Positions 56,873 through 64,000 of a stretch of 64,000 bases of DNA are shown piece after piece. A program made the position numbers and the translations under genes. The stretch covers positions 62,001-126,000 of the forward strand of contig DASSJT010000087.1 of assembly GCA_035691065.1 (NCBI GenBank), read 5' to 3'. Every line of letters begins with the position of its first letter. Positions within the stretch are counted from its first letter, which is position 1. Under the pieces are notes generated by a model that ran no database searches, was not told where the DNA came from, and worked only from the letters and a program-made list of their open reading frames with translations. This stretch comes from DASSJT01 sp035691065. Lineage in GTDB: Bacteria; Actinomycetota; Actinomycetes; Actinomycetales; Dermatophilaceae.

Positions 56873-56949
56873 GTGGCGACCCCGACGGGACTCGAACCCG
56901 CGACCTCCGCCGTGACAGGGCGGCGCGCTAACCAACTGCGCTACGGGGC
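56873..56949 (-). tRNA. tRNA-Asp (GTC)
   Basis: On the minus strand the 5' end is GGCCCCGTAGCGCAGTTGG, the anticodon loop CTGTCAC (GTC), the T arm GGGTTCGAGTCCC, and an encoded CCA ends it. It lies 23 bp after tRNA-Glu on the same strand, so the two are probably one transcript. Confidence 0.95.
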
Positions 56950-56972
56950 CTTGGTGTAGGCCATTCACAAAC

Positions 56973-57046
56973 GTATCCCCAACGGGATTCGAACCCGTGC
57001 TACCGCCGTGAAAGGGCGGGGTCCTAGGCCGCTAGACGATGGGGAC
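56973..57046 (-). tRNA. tRNA-Glu (TTC)
   Basis: On the minus strand the 5' end is GTCCCCATCGTCTAGCGG, the anticodon loop CTTTCAC (TTC), and the acceptor TGGGGAT with discriminator A. CCA is not encoded. Confidence 0.95.
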
Positions 57047-57181
57047 CTGATGGTCGATCAGACCCTCGCCACCCAGCGAGCGCGCTCGGATCCGTCGAGG
57101 ACTCGGAAAGCATAGAGGGTGGCCGCCCCGATATCCAAAACGGCGGACCACCGCCAGCGCCACGCCGTCGGGCCCTGAGTC

Positions 57182-57187
57182 TACGAT
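57182..57187 (+). promoter_or_regulatory. Putative leaderless -10 box (TACGAT)
   Basis: TACGAT ends 7 nt before the ATG at 57195, with no ribosome site. Confidence 0.5.
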
Positions 57188-57194
57188 CCTTGGC

Positions 57195-58376
57195 ATGGTT
57201 GGGGGAGCCCGCAATGCCCGGTGGACTGCCGTCATTCTCGGCGCGGCTGTCGTCCTGTCCACGGCTGCGGCCTGCTCCCAGAACGGCAGCGACCAGACCC
57301 CGGCGGCCGACCGCGGTCCGAAGCTCACCTGGACGACAGTGGCATCTGACCCGGGGGTCGAGCCGGTCACCCTCACCCCCGCGGGACCCGATCGCCTCCT
57401 GGTCGGCTGGCGCGGCCCCGAGGGGCAGACCCGTCCCCGGCTGTCGTTCCTCGACCGGGCCGGAACGCGAAAAGAGGTGCCGCTCAAGCCGGTGAGCCCC
57501 AAGGCATTCGACGCCAAGTGGCTCGCGGTCATCACGGACGGCACCACCATCGAGGCGGTCGGGGGCGCACCCGGCGGCGCCCACTCCAACACCCGGTGGA
57601 CGACCTGGCGCGGCACCGCGAGCGGAGTCGTCGAGTACCCCCAGCGCTTCGAGGCGTTCGGCGGGTGGGGCGCCGGCAGCGTCGTCGGACTGGTGACGAC
57701 ATCCACGGTGCCGATCATCGTGGGGTCGTGGGAGAGCCGGCTGAGCGGCCAGGACGCCGCCGTCTGGCTGCCCGAGGGGAACCGCTGGATCCGCCAGAGC
57801 TCCGCTGGAACCGCCCTGGAGAGCACACCCAAGGCGCTCGTGGGTGCCAGGTCGGCTGCTCAGGACGGCGGGGGCGTCGTGCTGTCCGGCTCGCTGACCC
57901 TGCTCGGCAGCGGCTCGGTGACCGTGCGACCCGCCGCCTGGCGCTCGCCCGGCGCAACCGGCCCGTGGCGGCGCATCGACCTGCCGGCGGGATCGCAGTC
58001 TGGCGAAGCCCACGCGGCCGCCTGCCAGGAAGGCACCTGTCTCATGGTCGGACAGGTGGGCGGTCGGCTCGCGGGCTGGGAGCTGCGCGGCGATGGCGCG
58101 CGTGCCGTGGCCGGCATACCGGCATGGCCGGTGAGCGAGGGGGAGCACGTGATCCCGCCCGTGGCGACCGCAAAGGGCTGGGTCTGGCCGGTTGTGTATG
58201 CCGGTCGCACCCGCATCCTCACGCGCTCCGGCAGCGCGTGGGTCTCCTCGGACGGGCCCCCGGGCGCGCCGCTCGCCGCCGCGGCGTTGGGCGACCGGCT
58301 CTACGTCGTCACGGCTACCGGCGACTCCACGTCCGCCCTCGCCTGGACGACGCTGCCTCGCCCCGACGGCAGCTGA
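57195..58376 (+). CDS. Predicted lipoprotein with propeller-like repeats
   Basis: The 393-residue lipoprotein has a signal sequence ending in A-A-A-C (Cys27). The mature part is beta-rich with recurring WTTW, GSWES, AAWRSPG, WELRGDG, AWVSSDGPPG and LAWTTLP segments, spaced like blades of a beta-propeller. No enzyme motif is seen. It is extracytoplasmic, function unknown, and stands alone divergent from the tRNA genes. Confidence 0.72.
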   Translation: MVGGARNARWTAVILGAAVVLSTAAACSQNGSDQTPAADRGPKLTWTTVASDPGVEPVTLTPAGPDRLLVGWRGPEGQTRPRLSFLDRAGTRKEVPLKPVSPKAFDAKWLAVITDGTTIEAVGGAPGGAHSNTRWTTWRGTASGVVEYPQRFEAFGGWGAGSVVGLVTTSTVPIIVGSWESRLSGQDAAVWLPEGNRWIRQSSAGTALESTPKALVGARSAAQDGGGVVLSGSLTLLGSGSVTVRPAAWRSPGATGPWRRIDLPAGSQSGEAHAAACQEGTCLMVGQVGGRLAGWELRGDGARAVAGIPAWPVSEGEHVIPPVATAKGWVWPVVYAGRTRILTRSGSAWVSSDGPPGAPLAAAALGDRLYVVTATGDSTSALAWTTLPRPDGS

Positions 58377-58385
58377 CCCCGGCGG

Positions 58386-59438
58386 CTACGAGGGGGCCGC
58401 CCACTTCAGCACGCGATCGGCGTCCCACGTCGTGATGATGCGGTCCCAGGGGATGCCCAGCCGCTCGGCGCGCTCCGCGCCGTACGCCTTCATGTCGAGC
58501 TGACCGGGCGCGTGGGCATCCGAGTCGATCGAGAACACGCAGCCGATCTCGACGGCCAGCCGCAGCAGGTTGTCGGGCGGGTCGCAGCGCTCCGGCCGGC
58601 TGTTGATCTCCACGGCCGTGTTGTGATCGGCGCACGCCTCGAACACCGCCCGGGCGTCGAACTCCGACTGCGGCCGCGTCCCGCGCGACCCGGTCACGAG
58701 TCGCCCGGTGCAGTGGCCCAGGATGTTGACCCGCGGATTCGACACCGCCGCCACCATCCGCTTCGTCATCGGCCCGGCGTTCATCCGCAGCTTCGAGTGC
58801 ACGCTCGCCACGACCACGTCCAGCTGCGCGAGCATCGCGTCGGTCTGGTCGAGCGACCCGTCGTCGAGGATGTCGACCTCGATGCCCTTGAGCAGCCGGA
58901 AGTGGCCGCCCAGCGAGCGGTTGACCGCATCGACGATGGTCAGCTGCCGGGCGAGCCGTTCCGCGCTGAGCCCGTTAGCGACCTTCAGCTGCGGCGAGTG
59001 GTCGCTCAGCACCATCCACTCGTGCTCGAGCTCGACGGCCGTGAGCACCATCTCCTGGATCGGGCTGCCGCCGTCGGACCAGTCCGAGTGCAGGTGCCCG
59101 TCGCCCTTGAGCGCGGCGAAGAGGTCCTCGCCTCCCTGCACCAGCGGGCCTCCCGCGCTCTCCTGCAGCGACGAGAGGTATGCCGGCAGCTCGCCTCCCA
59201 GCGCCTCGGCCACCACCCCTGCGGTGGCCTTGCCGATGCCTGGCAACTGTTGGAGCGTGCCCTCCTCGACCCGCTCGGCCAGCTCGGCCGGATCGAGGCC
59301 GTTGATGGTGGCGGCCGCGCGGCGGAAGGCCTCGACCCGGTAGGTGCCAGCCCGAGTGCGCTCCAACAGGAACGCGATGCGCCGCAGGGCATCCGCCGGC
59401 TCGACCGGAGCACTCAGGGGCGGCAGGTGGGCCACCAT
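58386..59438 (-). CDS. PHP-domain protein with an N-terminal Pol-beta-like HhH domain
   Basis: The 350-residue protein starts with the 8-kDa-type domain of family X polymerases (ADALRRIAFLLERTRAGTYRVEAFRRAAATINGL), including the helix-hairpin-helix LQQLPGIGKATAGVVAEAL near 63. The palm polymerase domain is absent. From about residue 110 the PHP phosphoesterase follows: KGDGHLHSDWSDGG, MVLSDHSPQL, KGIEVDILDDGSLD, VVASVHSKL, ILGHCTGRL, EINSRPERCDPP and DSDAHAPGQ. These give the His/Asp metal ligands. It is probably a nuclease or phosphatase acting on DNA ends, like a PolX without polymerase. Confidence 0.9.
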   Translation of the reverse strand: MVAHLPPLSAPVEPADALRRIAFLLERTRAGTYRVEAFRRAAATINGLDPAELAERVEEGTLQQLPGIGKATAGVVAEALGGELPAYLSSLQESAGGPLVQGGEDLFAALKGDGHLHSDWSDGGSPIQEMVLTAVELEHEWMVLSDHSPQLKVANGLSAERLARQLTIVDAVNRSLGGHFRLLKGIEVDILDDGSLDQTDAMLAQLDVVVASVHSKLRMNAGPMTKRMVAAVSNPRVNILGHCTGRLVTGSRGTRPQSEFDARAVFEACADHNTAVEINSRPERCDPPDNLLRLAVEIGCVFSIDSDAHAPGQLDMKAYGAERAERLGIPWDRIITTWDADRVLKWAAPS

Positions 59439-59489
59439 CAGGCCAGTCTCTCCGATCCCGCCGACCGGCCGACCGCTGCCACGGGTGCC

Positions 59490-60332
59490 TCAGCGCCCGT
59501 ACTGCTGGCGCACGAGCTGGTCCCACACCCGGTCCCCACCGAACCGCTTGGCGGCGACCAGCGCCTTGGCCGCGGGCGTCACGACGTAGCGCCGCCGCGG
59601 CGACTCCGCCTCCACGATCCTGAGGATCCTGCGCGCGACTACCTCGGGATCGGCAGCCGCCGGGCCGGCATACCCCTTGGCGTTTGCGGCCTGGACCCGG
59701 GCCACCAGGTCCGCGTAGGGCGAGTCGTCGTCGGCGCTGGGGCGGTCGGCCATGGTGGCGTTGATCGTCTCCTCGAACCGCGACCGGATCGGGCCCGGCT
59801 CGACCACGACGACGTCGATCCCGAACTGGCGAACCTCGTTGCGGAGGGCGTCGCTGAGAGCCTCCACGGCGTACTTGGTGGCGTGGTAGTAGCCGCCGAC
59901 CGGCCAGGCGAAGCGGCCGCCCATCGAGCTGATGTTGACGATGCGGCCGGAGCGACGTGCGCGCATCGCGGGCAGCACGAGCTGGATCAGGCGGGCCAGG
60001 CCGAAGACGTTGGTCTCGAACATCTCGCGGACCTTGTCGAGGTCGGTCTCCTCGATCGTCCCGTACTCGCCGTAGCCGGCGTTGTTGACCAGCGTCCCGA
60101 CGTAGCCGTGCTCGGCCTCGATCTGGCTGACCGCGGCCTGCATCGACTCCTCCGACGTGACGTCGAGCGACAGCGTGCGGGCGCCGGCACGCTCCAGGTC
60201 GGCCAGGGTCTCCACCCTGCGGGCGGTGGCGTAGGTCGTGTGGCCGGCCCGGACGAGCAGCTGGGCCGCGGCATGGCCGATGCCCGAAGAGCACCCCGTG
60301 ATCAGGATGGGGTCGAGGGACGGTGTGACCAT
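59490..60332 (-). CDS. SDR-family oxidoreductase
   Basis: The 280-residue classical SDR has the cofactor loop ITGCSSGIGHAAAQLL near residue 11, LVNNAGYGEYG near 82, the catalytic Ser in VNISSMGGRF and Tyr-x3-Lys in YYHATKYAVEALSDALRNEV near 150. The DVVVVEPGPIRSRF segment and C-terminus fit the retinol-dehydrogenase-like/oxidoreductase group. The substrate is unknown. ATG 60332 is used because the frame upstream is only a shadow of guaB1. Confidence 0.88.
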   Translation of the reverse strand: MVTPSLDPILITGCSSGIGHAAAQLLVRAGHTTYATARRVETLADLERAGARTLSLDVTSEESMQAAVSQIEAEHGYVGTLVNNAGYGEYGTIEETDLDKVREMFETNVFGLARLIQLVLPAMRARRSGRIVNISSMGGRFAWPVGGYYHATKYAVEALSDALRNEVRQFGIDVVVVEPGPIRSRFEETINATMADRPSADDDSPYADLVARVQAANAKGYAGPAAADPEVVARRILRIVEAESPRRRYVVTPAAKALVAAKRFGGDRVWDQLVRQQYGR

Positions 60333-60424
60333 GCGGTCAGTCTCGCACTCAGCCGACCAGACATCCCGGGCCTGTTCGCCCATCGACTTACTGGTGGCGC
60401 TGGCACTCGCCACACCGGTCCGGC

Positions 60425-61870
60425 TCACCAGGACGTGTGCAGGGGCCGCCCTTCGGCGAAGCCGGCAGTCGACTGGAGCCCGACGACCGCCCGCTGGTGG
60501 AACTCCTCGAGGGTCCGGGCACCGGCGTACGTGCAGGAGCTGCGAACCCCAGCCGTGATCGTGTCCAGCAGGTCCTCGACACTGGGGCGCTCGGGGTCGA
60601 TGTACATGCGGGCCGAGCTGATGCCCTCCTCGAAGAGGGCCTTGCGCGCCCGCTCGTAAGAGGAGTCGGCGGCCGTGCGGCTGCGGACGGCGCGGCTGGA
60701 GGCCATGCCGAACGACTCCTTGAACTGGCGGCCCGTGCTGTCTGTGTAGATGTCGCCCGGCGACTCCAGGGTGCCGGCGAACCACGACCCGATCATCACG
60801 TTGGACGCACCGGCCGCGAGGGCGAGGGCGACATCCCGTGGATGGCGGACGCCCCCGTCGGCCCAGACGCTCTTGCCCTCCTCGCGCGCGGCGAGGGCGC
60901 ACTCGAGCACCGCAGAGAACTGCGGGCGCCCGACAGCGGTCATCATGCGCGTGGTGCACATCGCACCCGGGCCGACGCCCACCTTGACGATGTCGGCGCC
61001 CGCCTCGATCAGGTCGCGCGTACCGCTCGCCGACACCACGTTGCCGGCGGCGATCGGCACCTGCGGGTCGAGGGACCGGACCGCCTTGAGCGCGTCGAGC
61101 ATCTTGTCCTGGTGCCCGTGGGCGGTGTCGACGACGAGAAGGTCGATTCCGGCGTTGATCAGCTGCGACGCCTTGGCCGCCACGTCGCCGTTCACGCCGA
61201 TCGCCGCGGCGATGCGCAGGCGTCCCTGGCTGTCGGTGTTGGGCTGGTAGAGGTGAGCGCGAAGCGCGGCCTGCCGGGTGAGGATGCCGACCAGCCCGCC
61301 ATGCGCGTCGACCACGGGCGCCACGCGGTGGTGGGCCCTCGCCAGCTGGTCGAAGGCCGCCTCGGGCTCGATGTCCTGGGGCAGCGTCGTGAGGTCGATC
61401 GACATGACCTCGCGGACCTGGGTGAACCGGTCCACGCCCGTGAGGTCCGCCTCGTTGACCACGCCGACCGGGCGGTCCCCCTCGACCACGATTGCGGCGC
61501 CATGGGCCCGTTTGTGCAGCAGGGTCAGGGCCGATCCAGCGGTCTCCGTGGGGTCCAGCACGATGGGGGTGTCGTGGACGAGGTGGCGTGACTTGACGAA
61601 GTCGACGACGTCGGCGACCACGTCGGCGGGGATGTCCTGGGGGATCACGACCAGGCCTCCACGCCGCGCCACGGTCTCGGCCATCCGCCGGCCGGCGATG
61701 GCCGTCATGTTGGCGACGACGATGGGGATGGTCGTGCCGGTCCCGTCGTTGCTGCTGAGGTCGACGTCGAGGCGGCTGCTCACTGTGGAGCGGACCGGGA
61801 CCATGAAGACGTCGTCGTAGGTCAGGTCGTGGGTCGGCTGGAGCCCGTTGAGGAACTGCACGTCTGGCAA
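60425..61870 (-). CDS. guaB1: GuaB1-family IMP dehydrogenase-related protein (GMP reductase-like)
   Basis: The 481-residue TIM-barrel enzyme has two CBS domains inserted at about 95-215 and the active-site loop VGVGPGAMCTTRMMTAVG with its catalytic Cys. Other features are the barrel start LTYDDVFMVP, VVDTAHGH near 245 and WADGGVRHPRDVALALAAGASNVMIGSWFAG. Actinobacterial GuaB1 lacks the usual IMPDH function; in mycobacteria it has been shown to be a GMP reductase in purine salvage. The CBS domains probably sense purine nucleotides. It stands alone, minus strand. Confidence 0.9.
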   Translation of the reverse strand: MPDVQFLNGLQPTHDLTYDDVFMVPVRSTVSSRLDVDLSSNDGTGTTIPIVVANMTAIAGRRMAETVARRGGLVVIPQDIPADVVADVVDFVKSRHLVHDTPIVLDPTETAGSALTLLHKRAHGAAIVVEGDRPVGVVNEADLTGVDRFTQVREVMSIDLTTLPQDIEPEAAFDQLARAHHRVAPVVDAHGGLVGILTRQAALRAHLYQPNTDSQGRLRIAAAIGVNGDVAAKASQLINAGIDLLVVDTAHGHQDKMLDALKAVRSLDPQVPIAAGNVVSASGTRDLIEAGADIVKVGVGPGAMCTTRMMTAVGRPQFSAVLECALAAREEGKSVWADGGVRHPRDVALALAAGASNVMIGSWFAGTLESPGDIYTDSTGRQFKESFGMASSRAVRSRTAADSSYERARKALFEEGISSARMYIDPERPSVEDLLDTITAGVRSSCTYAGARTLEEFHQRAVVGLQSTAGFAEGRPLHTSW

Positions 61871-61939
61871 GTCTAGGGGGACGGTCGGTGGGGCGGGCTA
61901 GGGTCACGTCTCAGCTCGAGGGATGAGGAGGCTGCCGCC

Positions 61940-62578
61940 GTGCCGCTGCAGAACCGCGTCCTGCCGACCGGCGAGATCGTGGCCGACCCGGCACGGGGAC
62001 TCCTCATGGGCAACCGCGGGTGCCTGCACCGGCCCGACCGCACGCTGGGCGTCGCCCGCTGGCGCTCGCCGATGTGGATCTGCTGCGTGCTCAACTGGAA
62101 GGGCGTCCAGCGTGACGTGATGCCGCCCGGGCGATGGACGGCGCTGTTCTTCCTCGACGAGGCGACCGCGCTCGCCGCAGGACACCGTCCGTGCGGCTAC
62201 TGCCGGCGGCAGGACTTCCTGGCGTTCGCCGAGCACTGGCGGTCGGCTCGCGGTCTGGCCGAGCGGCCGAAGGCCCCAGAGATCGACCGCGCGCTCCACG
62301 CCGAGCGGGTCGAGCCGCGCACCCGCCGCCAGTGCACCTGGGAGAGCGCCGCCGAGGGTCTGCCCGACGGCGCCATGATCCGGCACGACGGTGAGATCGG
62401 CCTCGTGTGGGAGGGACGACTCTGGCCGTGGGGGCAGGGCGGCTACGGCTCGCCCAAGTCCCGCCCGGCTGGAACTGTCGAGGTGCTCACTCCGCCGTCC
62501 ACGGCCGCCGTGCTGGCCGACGGCTACCGTCCGATGGTCCACCCGAGCGCCGAGGTCGTGCCCTGCGAGCTGGCCTAG
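61940..62578 (+). CDS. Unknown protein with an Ada-like CxxC zinc motif
   Basis: The 212-residue protein has no named family I can give with confidence. The segment FFLDEATALAAGHRPCGYCRRQDFLAF near residue 73 looks like the G-x-R-P-C-x-x-C metal motif of Ada N-terminal domains. Cys residues in NRGCLHR and WICCVLNW lie earlier, and WESAAEGLPDGAMI, then a Trp-rich GLVWEGRLWPWGQGGYG, later. The start GTG 61940 has GAGGAGGC upstream. A DNA-damage or small-molecule-sensing role is only a guess. Confidence 0.65.
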   Translation: MPLQNRVLPTGEIVADPARGLLMGNRGCLHRPDRTLGVARWRSPMWICCVLNWKGVQRDVMPPGRWTALFFLDEATALAAGHRPCGYCRRQDFLAFAEHWRSARGLAERPKAPEIDRALHAERVEPRTRRQCTWESAAEGLPDGAMIRHDGEIGLVWEGRLWPWGQGGYGSPKSRPAGTVEVLTPPSTAAVLADGYRPMVHPSAEVVPCELA

Positions 62579-62680
62579 CCCGACGACGACCGCCCTGCTC
62601 ACCGCCGCTTCGGCGCCACCCTTGGGATCGGCCGAGCATCGGCCGCTTCCGGCGGTGGCGGACGAGGGGTCGTCCCACCC

Positions 62681-62780
62681 TGCCGTCTGCCCAGAAATGA
62701 GGCCAGACGCCCACACTGCACCAGACCCGCCTGGGTCGCAGCGTGAGGCCCTGGCCTCATTTCGGGGCAACCGGCATGTG
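62681..62780. repeat. Large imperfect inverted repeat
   Basis: Arms of about 48 bp (about 62681-62728 and 62732-62780) match at roughly three quarters of positions. The perfect core is GAAATGAGGCCAG (62694-62706) against CTGGCCTCATTTC (62751-62763). It could fold into one long hairpin. A small CCTGGCG/CGCCAGG hairpin follows near 62814-62834. It lies in a 314-bp gap without a gene; a small RNA, terminator or MITE-like remnant are options. Confidence 0.7.
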
Positions 62781-62892
62781 GGCAAGGCAGACAGGGAGGG
62801 CCCATCTCGGCCTACCTGGCGTGACCTCGCCAGGCCAAGCCCTCGCGGAGGTCAGGCCAAGGCGTCCTCAACGGTGATCAACGGCGTACCTC

Positions 62893-63045
62893 TTACTTGA
62901 GGATGGACAGCGCCGAAATTGCGGACATGTCGGACGTCGTGGTGGTCACCCGATAGCCGGCGCCTGGATTCTTCGGCGTCTGCCAGTTCTGGAGGAACTG
63001 GCCGGCCGTGGCGTCGTATCTCAGGGACGTCCCGCCGGTGGGCAC
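62893..63045 (-). pseudogene. C-terminal fragment of a PxKF-type secreted protein
   Basis: A minus-strand frame ending at TAA 62893 reads PTGGTSLRYDATAGQFLQNW, then QTPKNPGAGYRVTTTT, and ends in SALSILK. This is the closing domain I know as PxKF from extracellular actinobacterial proteins (usual form LRYD..GQF.QNWKTP....CY.V.M...L...LK). The conserved Cys is replaced by Gly and the last strand is altered. Nothing upstream continues the protein; the start of the DUF445 gene overlies the place. It is a degraded remnant. Confidence 0.65.
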
Positions 63046-63083
63046 CCAAGCCGCTCGCCCGGCATACAAAGTGGCCTGTGGGG

Positions 63084-63089
63084 CAGGAT
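63084..63089 (+). promoter_or_regulatory. Putative leaderless -10 box (CAGGAT)
   Basis: CAGGAT ends 6 nt before the ATG at 63096, the same spacing as the TAnnnT boxes, but the first base is C. Confidence 0.35.
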
Positions 63090-63095
63090 CGGGCC

Positions 63096-64000
63096 ATGAG
63101 CTTCATGGCCGCGTCCCCGGCTGACCAACAGCGCCGTGCCGGCCTGCGCCGCATGCGGGCGCTGGCGATCTCCCTGCTCGGGCTTGCGGCGGTCGTCTAC
63201 ATCGTGACGCTCCGAAACACCGAGGGCGCCTGGGGCTACGTCAACACGGCGGCCGAGGCGGCCATGGTCGGTGCCCTCGCGGACTGGTTCGCGGTGACGG
63301 CGCTGTTCCGGCACCCGCTCGGCATACCCATCCCGCACACAGCCATCGTCCCCAAGCGCAAGTCAGAGATCGGGCGCAACCTCCAGGACTTCGTCACCGA
63401 GAACTTCCTCACCGAGGACATCGCGCGCGAGCGCCTCGCCACGGCCGAGGTCGGACGCCGCTTCGGCACCTGGCTCGGCGACCAGGCCCACCGCCGCCGG
63501 GCCCTGACCGAACTGGCGCGTGTGGCCCATGTCGGCCTCCATCGCCTCCGCGACGACGAGGTCCGAGCCTTCGTGGTCGACGTGCTCCTCCCGCGCCTGG
63601 TCCACGAACCGCTCAGCCCCATCGCCGGGTCCCTCCTCGAGGAGGTCATCAAGGACGGCTCGCACCACCCGGTCGTCGACATCGCGGTGGAGGAGCTGCA
63701 CGAGTGGCTCGTCGACAACCCGGACATCTTCGCGGCCGTTGTGGGGGAGCGGGCACCATGGTGGTCTCCGCCCTGGCTCGACGAACGGGTGATCCGCTGG
63801 ACCTACCACCAGGCGGTCGAGTGGCTCCAGGACGTCCGCACCGACCGCGCCCATCCCGCGCGGATCGCCCTCGACAACCTGCTCGCGAAGCTCTCCGTGG
63901 ACCTGCAGCAGGACCAGGAGGTCATCGACCGCGCTGAGGCACTCAAGACCCACCTGCTCACCCACCCCCAGGTCGGCGTCACAGTCCTGAGCCTGTGGCG
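63096..64000 (+). CDS. DUF445-family membrane protein (3' end outside window)
   Basis: The frame is open from ATG 63096 to the last base. The N-terminus RRAGLRRMRALAISLLGLAAVVYIVTLRN is a transmembrane helix. The DUF445 signature follows: AAEAAMVGALADWFAVTALFRHPLGIPIPHTAIVPKRKSEIGRNLQDFVTENFL. A long helical cytoplasmic part comes next (to about residue 301 here). Family members are membrane-anchored, about 400 residues, and of unknown function. The start is set by homology and the upstream -10-like box. Confidence 0.92.
   Translation, partial: MSFMAASPADQQRRAGLRRMRALAISLLGLAAVVYIVTLRNTEGAWGYVNTAAEAAMVGALADWFAVTALFRHPLGIPIPHTAIVPKRKSEIGRNLQDFVTENFLTEDIARERLATAEVGRRFGTWLGDQAHRRRALTELARVAHVGLHRLRDDEVRAFVVDVLLPRLVHEPLSPIAGSLLEEVIKDGSHHPVVDIAVEELHEWLVDNPDIFAAVVGERAPWWSPPWLDERVIRWTYHQAVEWLQDVRTDRAHPARIALDNLLAKLSVDLQQDQEVIDRAEALKTHLLTHPQVGVTVLSLW

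Overview
The window is one contiguous stretch of a high-GC (roughly 70 percent by eye) actinobacterial chromosome. GTG starts, ATGA/GTGA overlaps between operon genes, F420- and BldC-type genes, SigK/RskA, DUF3073 and CebR-type control all point to Actinomycetota. The gene set looks most like Micrococcales, possibly Intrasporangiaceae (inference). No phage, integrase, transposase or CRISPR array was seen.

Layout. 1-4546: carbohydrate block (GH65 C-terminus, universal stress protein, zinc-ribbon protein, GT4 glycosyltransferase, glycogen debranching enzyme), then an F420-dependent oxidoreductase. 5654-9579: minus-strand SigK system (molybdopterin oxidoreductase, fasciclin lipoprotein, sigK, rskA) with a SigK-like promoter in front of the fasciclin gene. 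9704-17190: purF, purM, DUF3073, valine dehydrogenase and bldC in the order I recall from Streptomyces, interrupted by an NCS1 permease and a cysteine hydrolase. 17354-25823: thiD, a BBE-type flavoenzyme, DUF1801, and a minus-strand redox cluster (AhpD-like, OsmC, FAD monooxygenase) headed by a LuxR-type LAL regulator. 25891-34190: polyol/sugar metabolism (SDR, sorbitol-type dehydrogenase, amine-type FAD oxidase, GH32, ADH, malQ).

34268-43304 is the most unusual part. A MerR-controlled gene pair with a clear MerR-type operator is followed by a four-gene block: a STAND-like ATPase, a small membrane protein, a 1297-residue secreted and anchored protein with ten Ig-like repeats, and an unknown 212-residue protein. 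A 38-bp imperfect direct repeat brackets this block. Next come a SnoaL-like gene, a beta-lactamase-fold pseudogene, DUF2278 with a lamin-tail domain, and tRNA-Phe. 46043-48698 encodes a divergent Nramp-like transporter operon with a lipoprotein, a 30-residue membrane microprotein and a PRC-barrel protein. 50673-56603 is a complete cellobiose uptake locus (cebR, cebEFG, bglC) with an exact CebR box. After tRNA-Asp and tRNA-Glu come a lipoprotein, a PHP protein, an SDR, guaB1, an unknown protein, a decayed PxKF-type fragment, and a DUF445 protein cut by the window end.

Three window-wide patterns stand out. The heptamer GTATGCC/GGCATAC is strongly over-represented. Many genes have a TAnnnT box exactly 6-8 nt before the start codon, as expected for leaderless transcripts. 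Short tandem repeats cluster at gene 3' ends, and two of them repeat the stop codon in frame.
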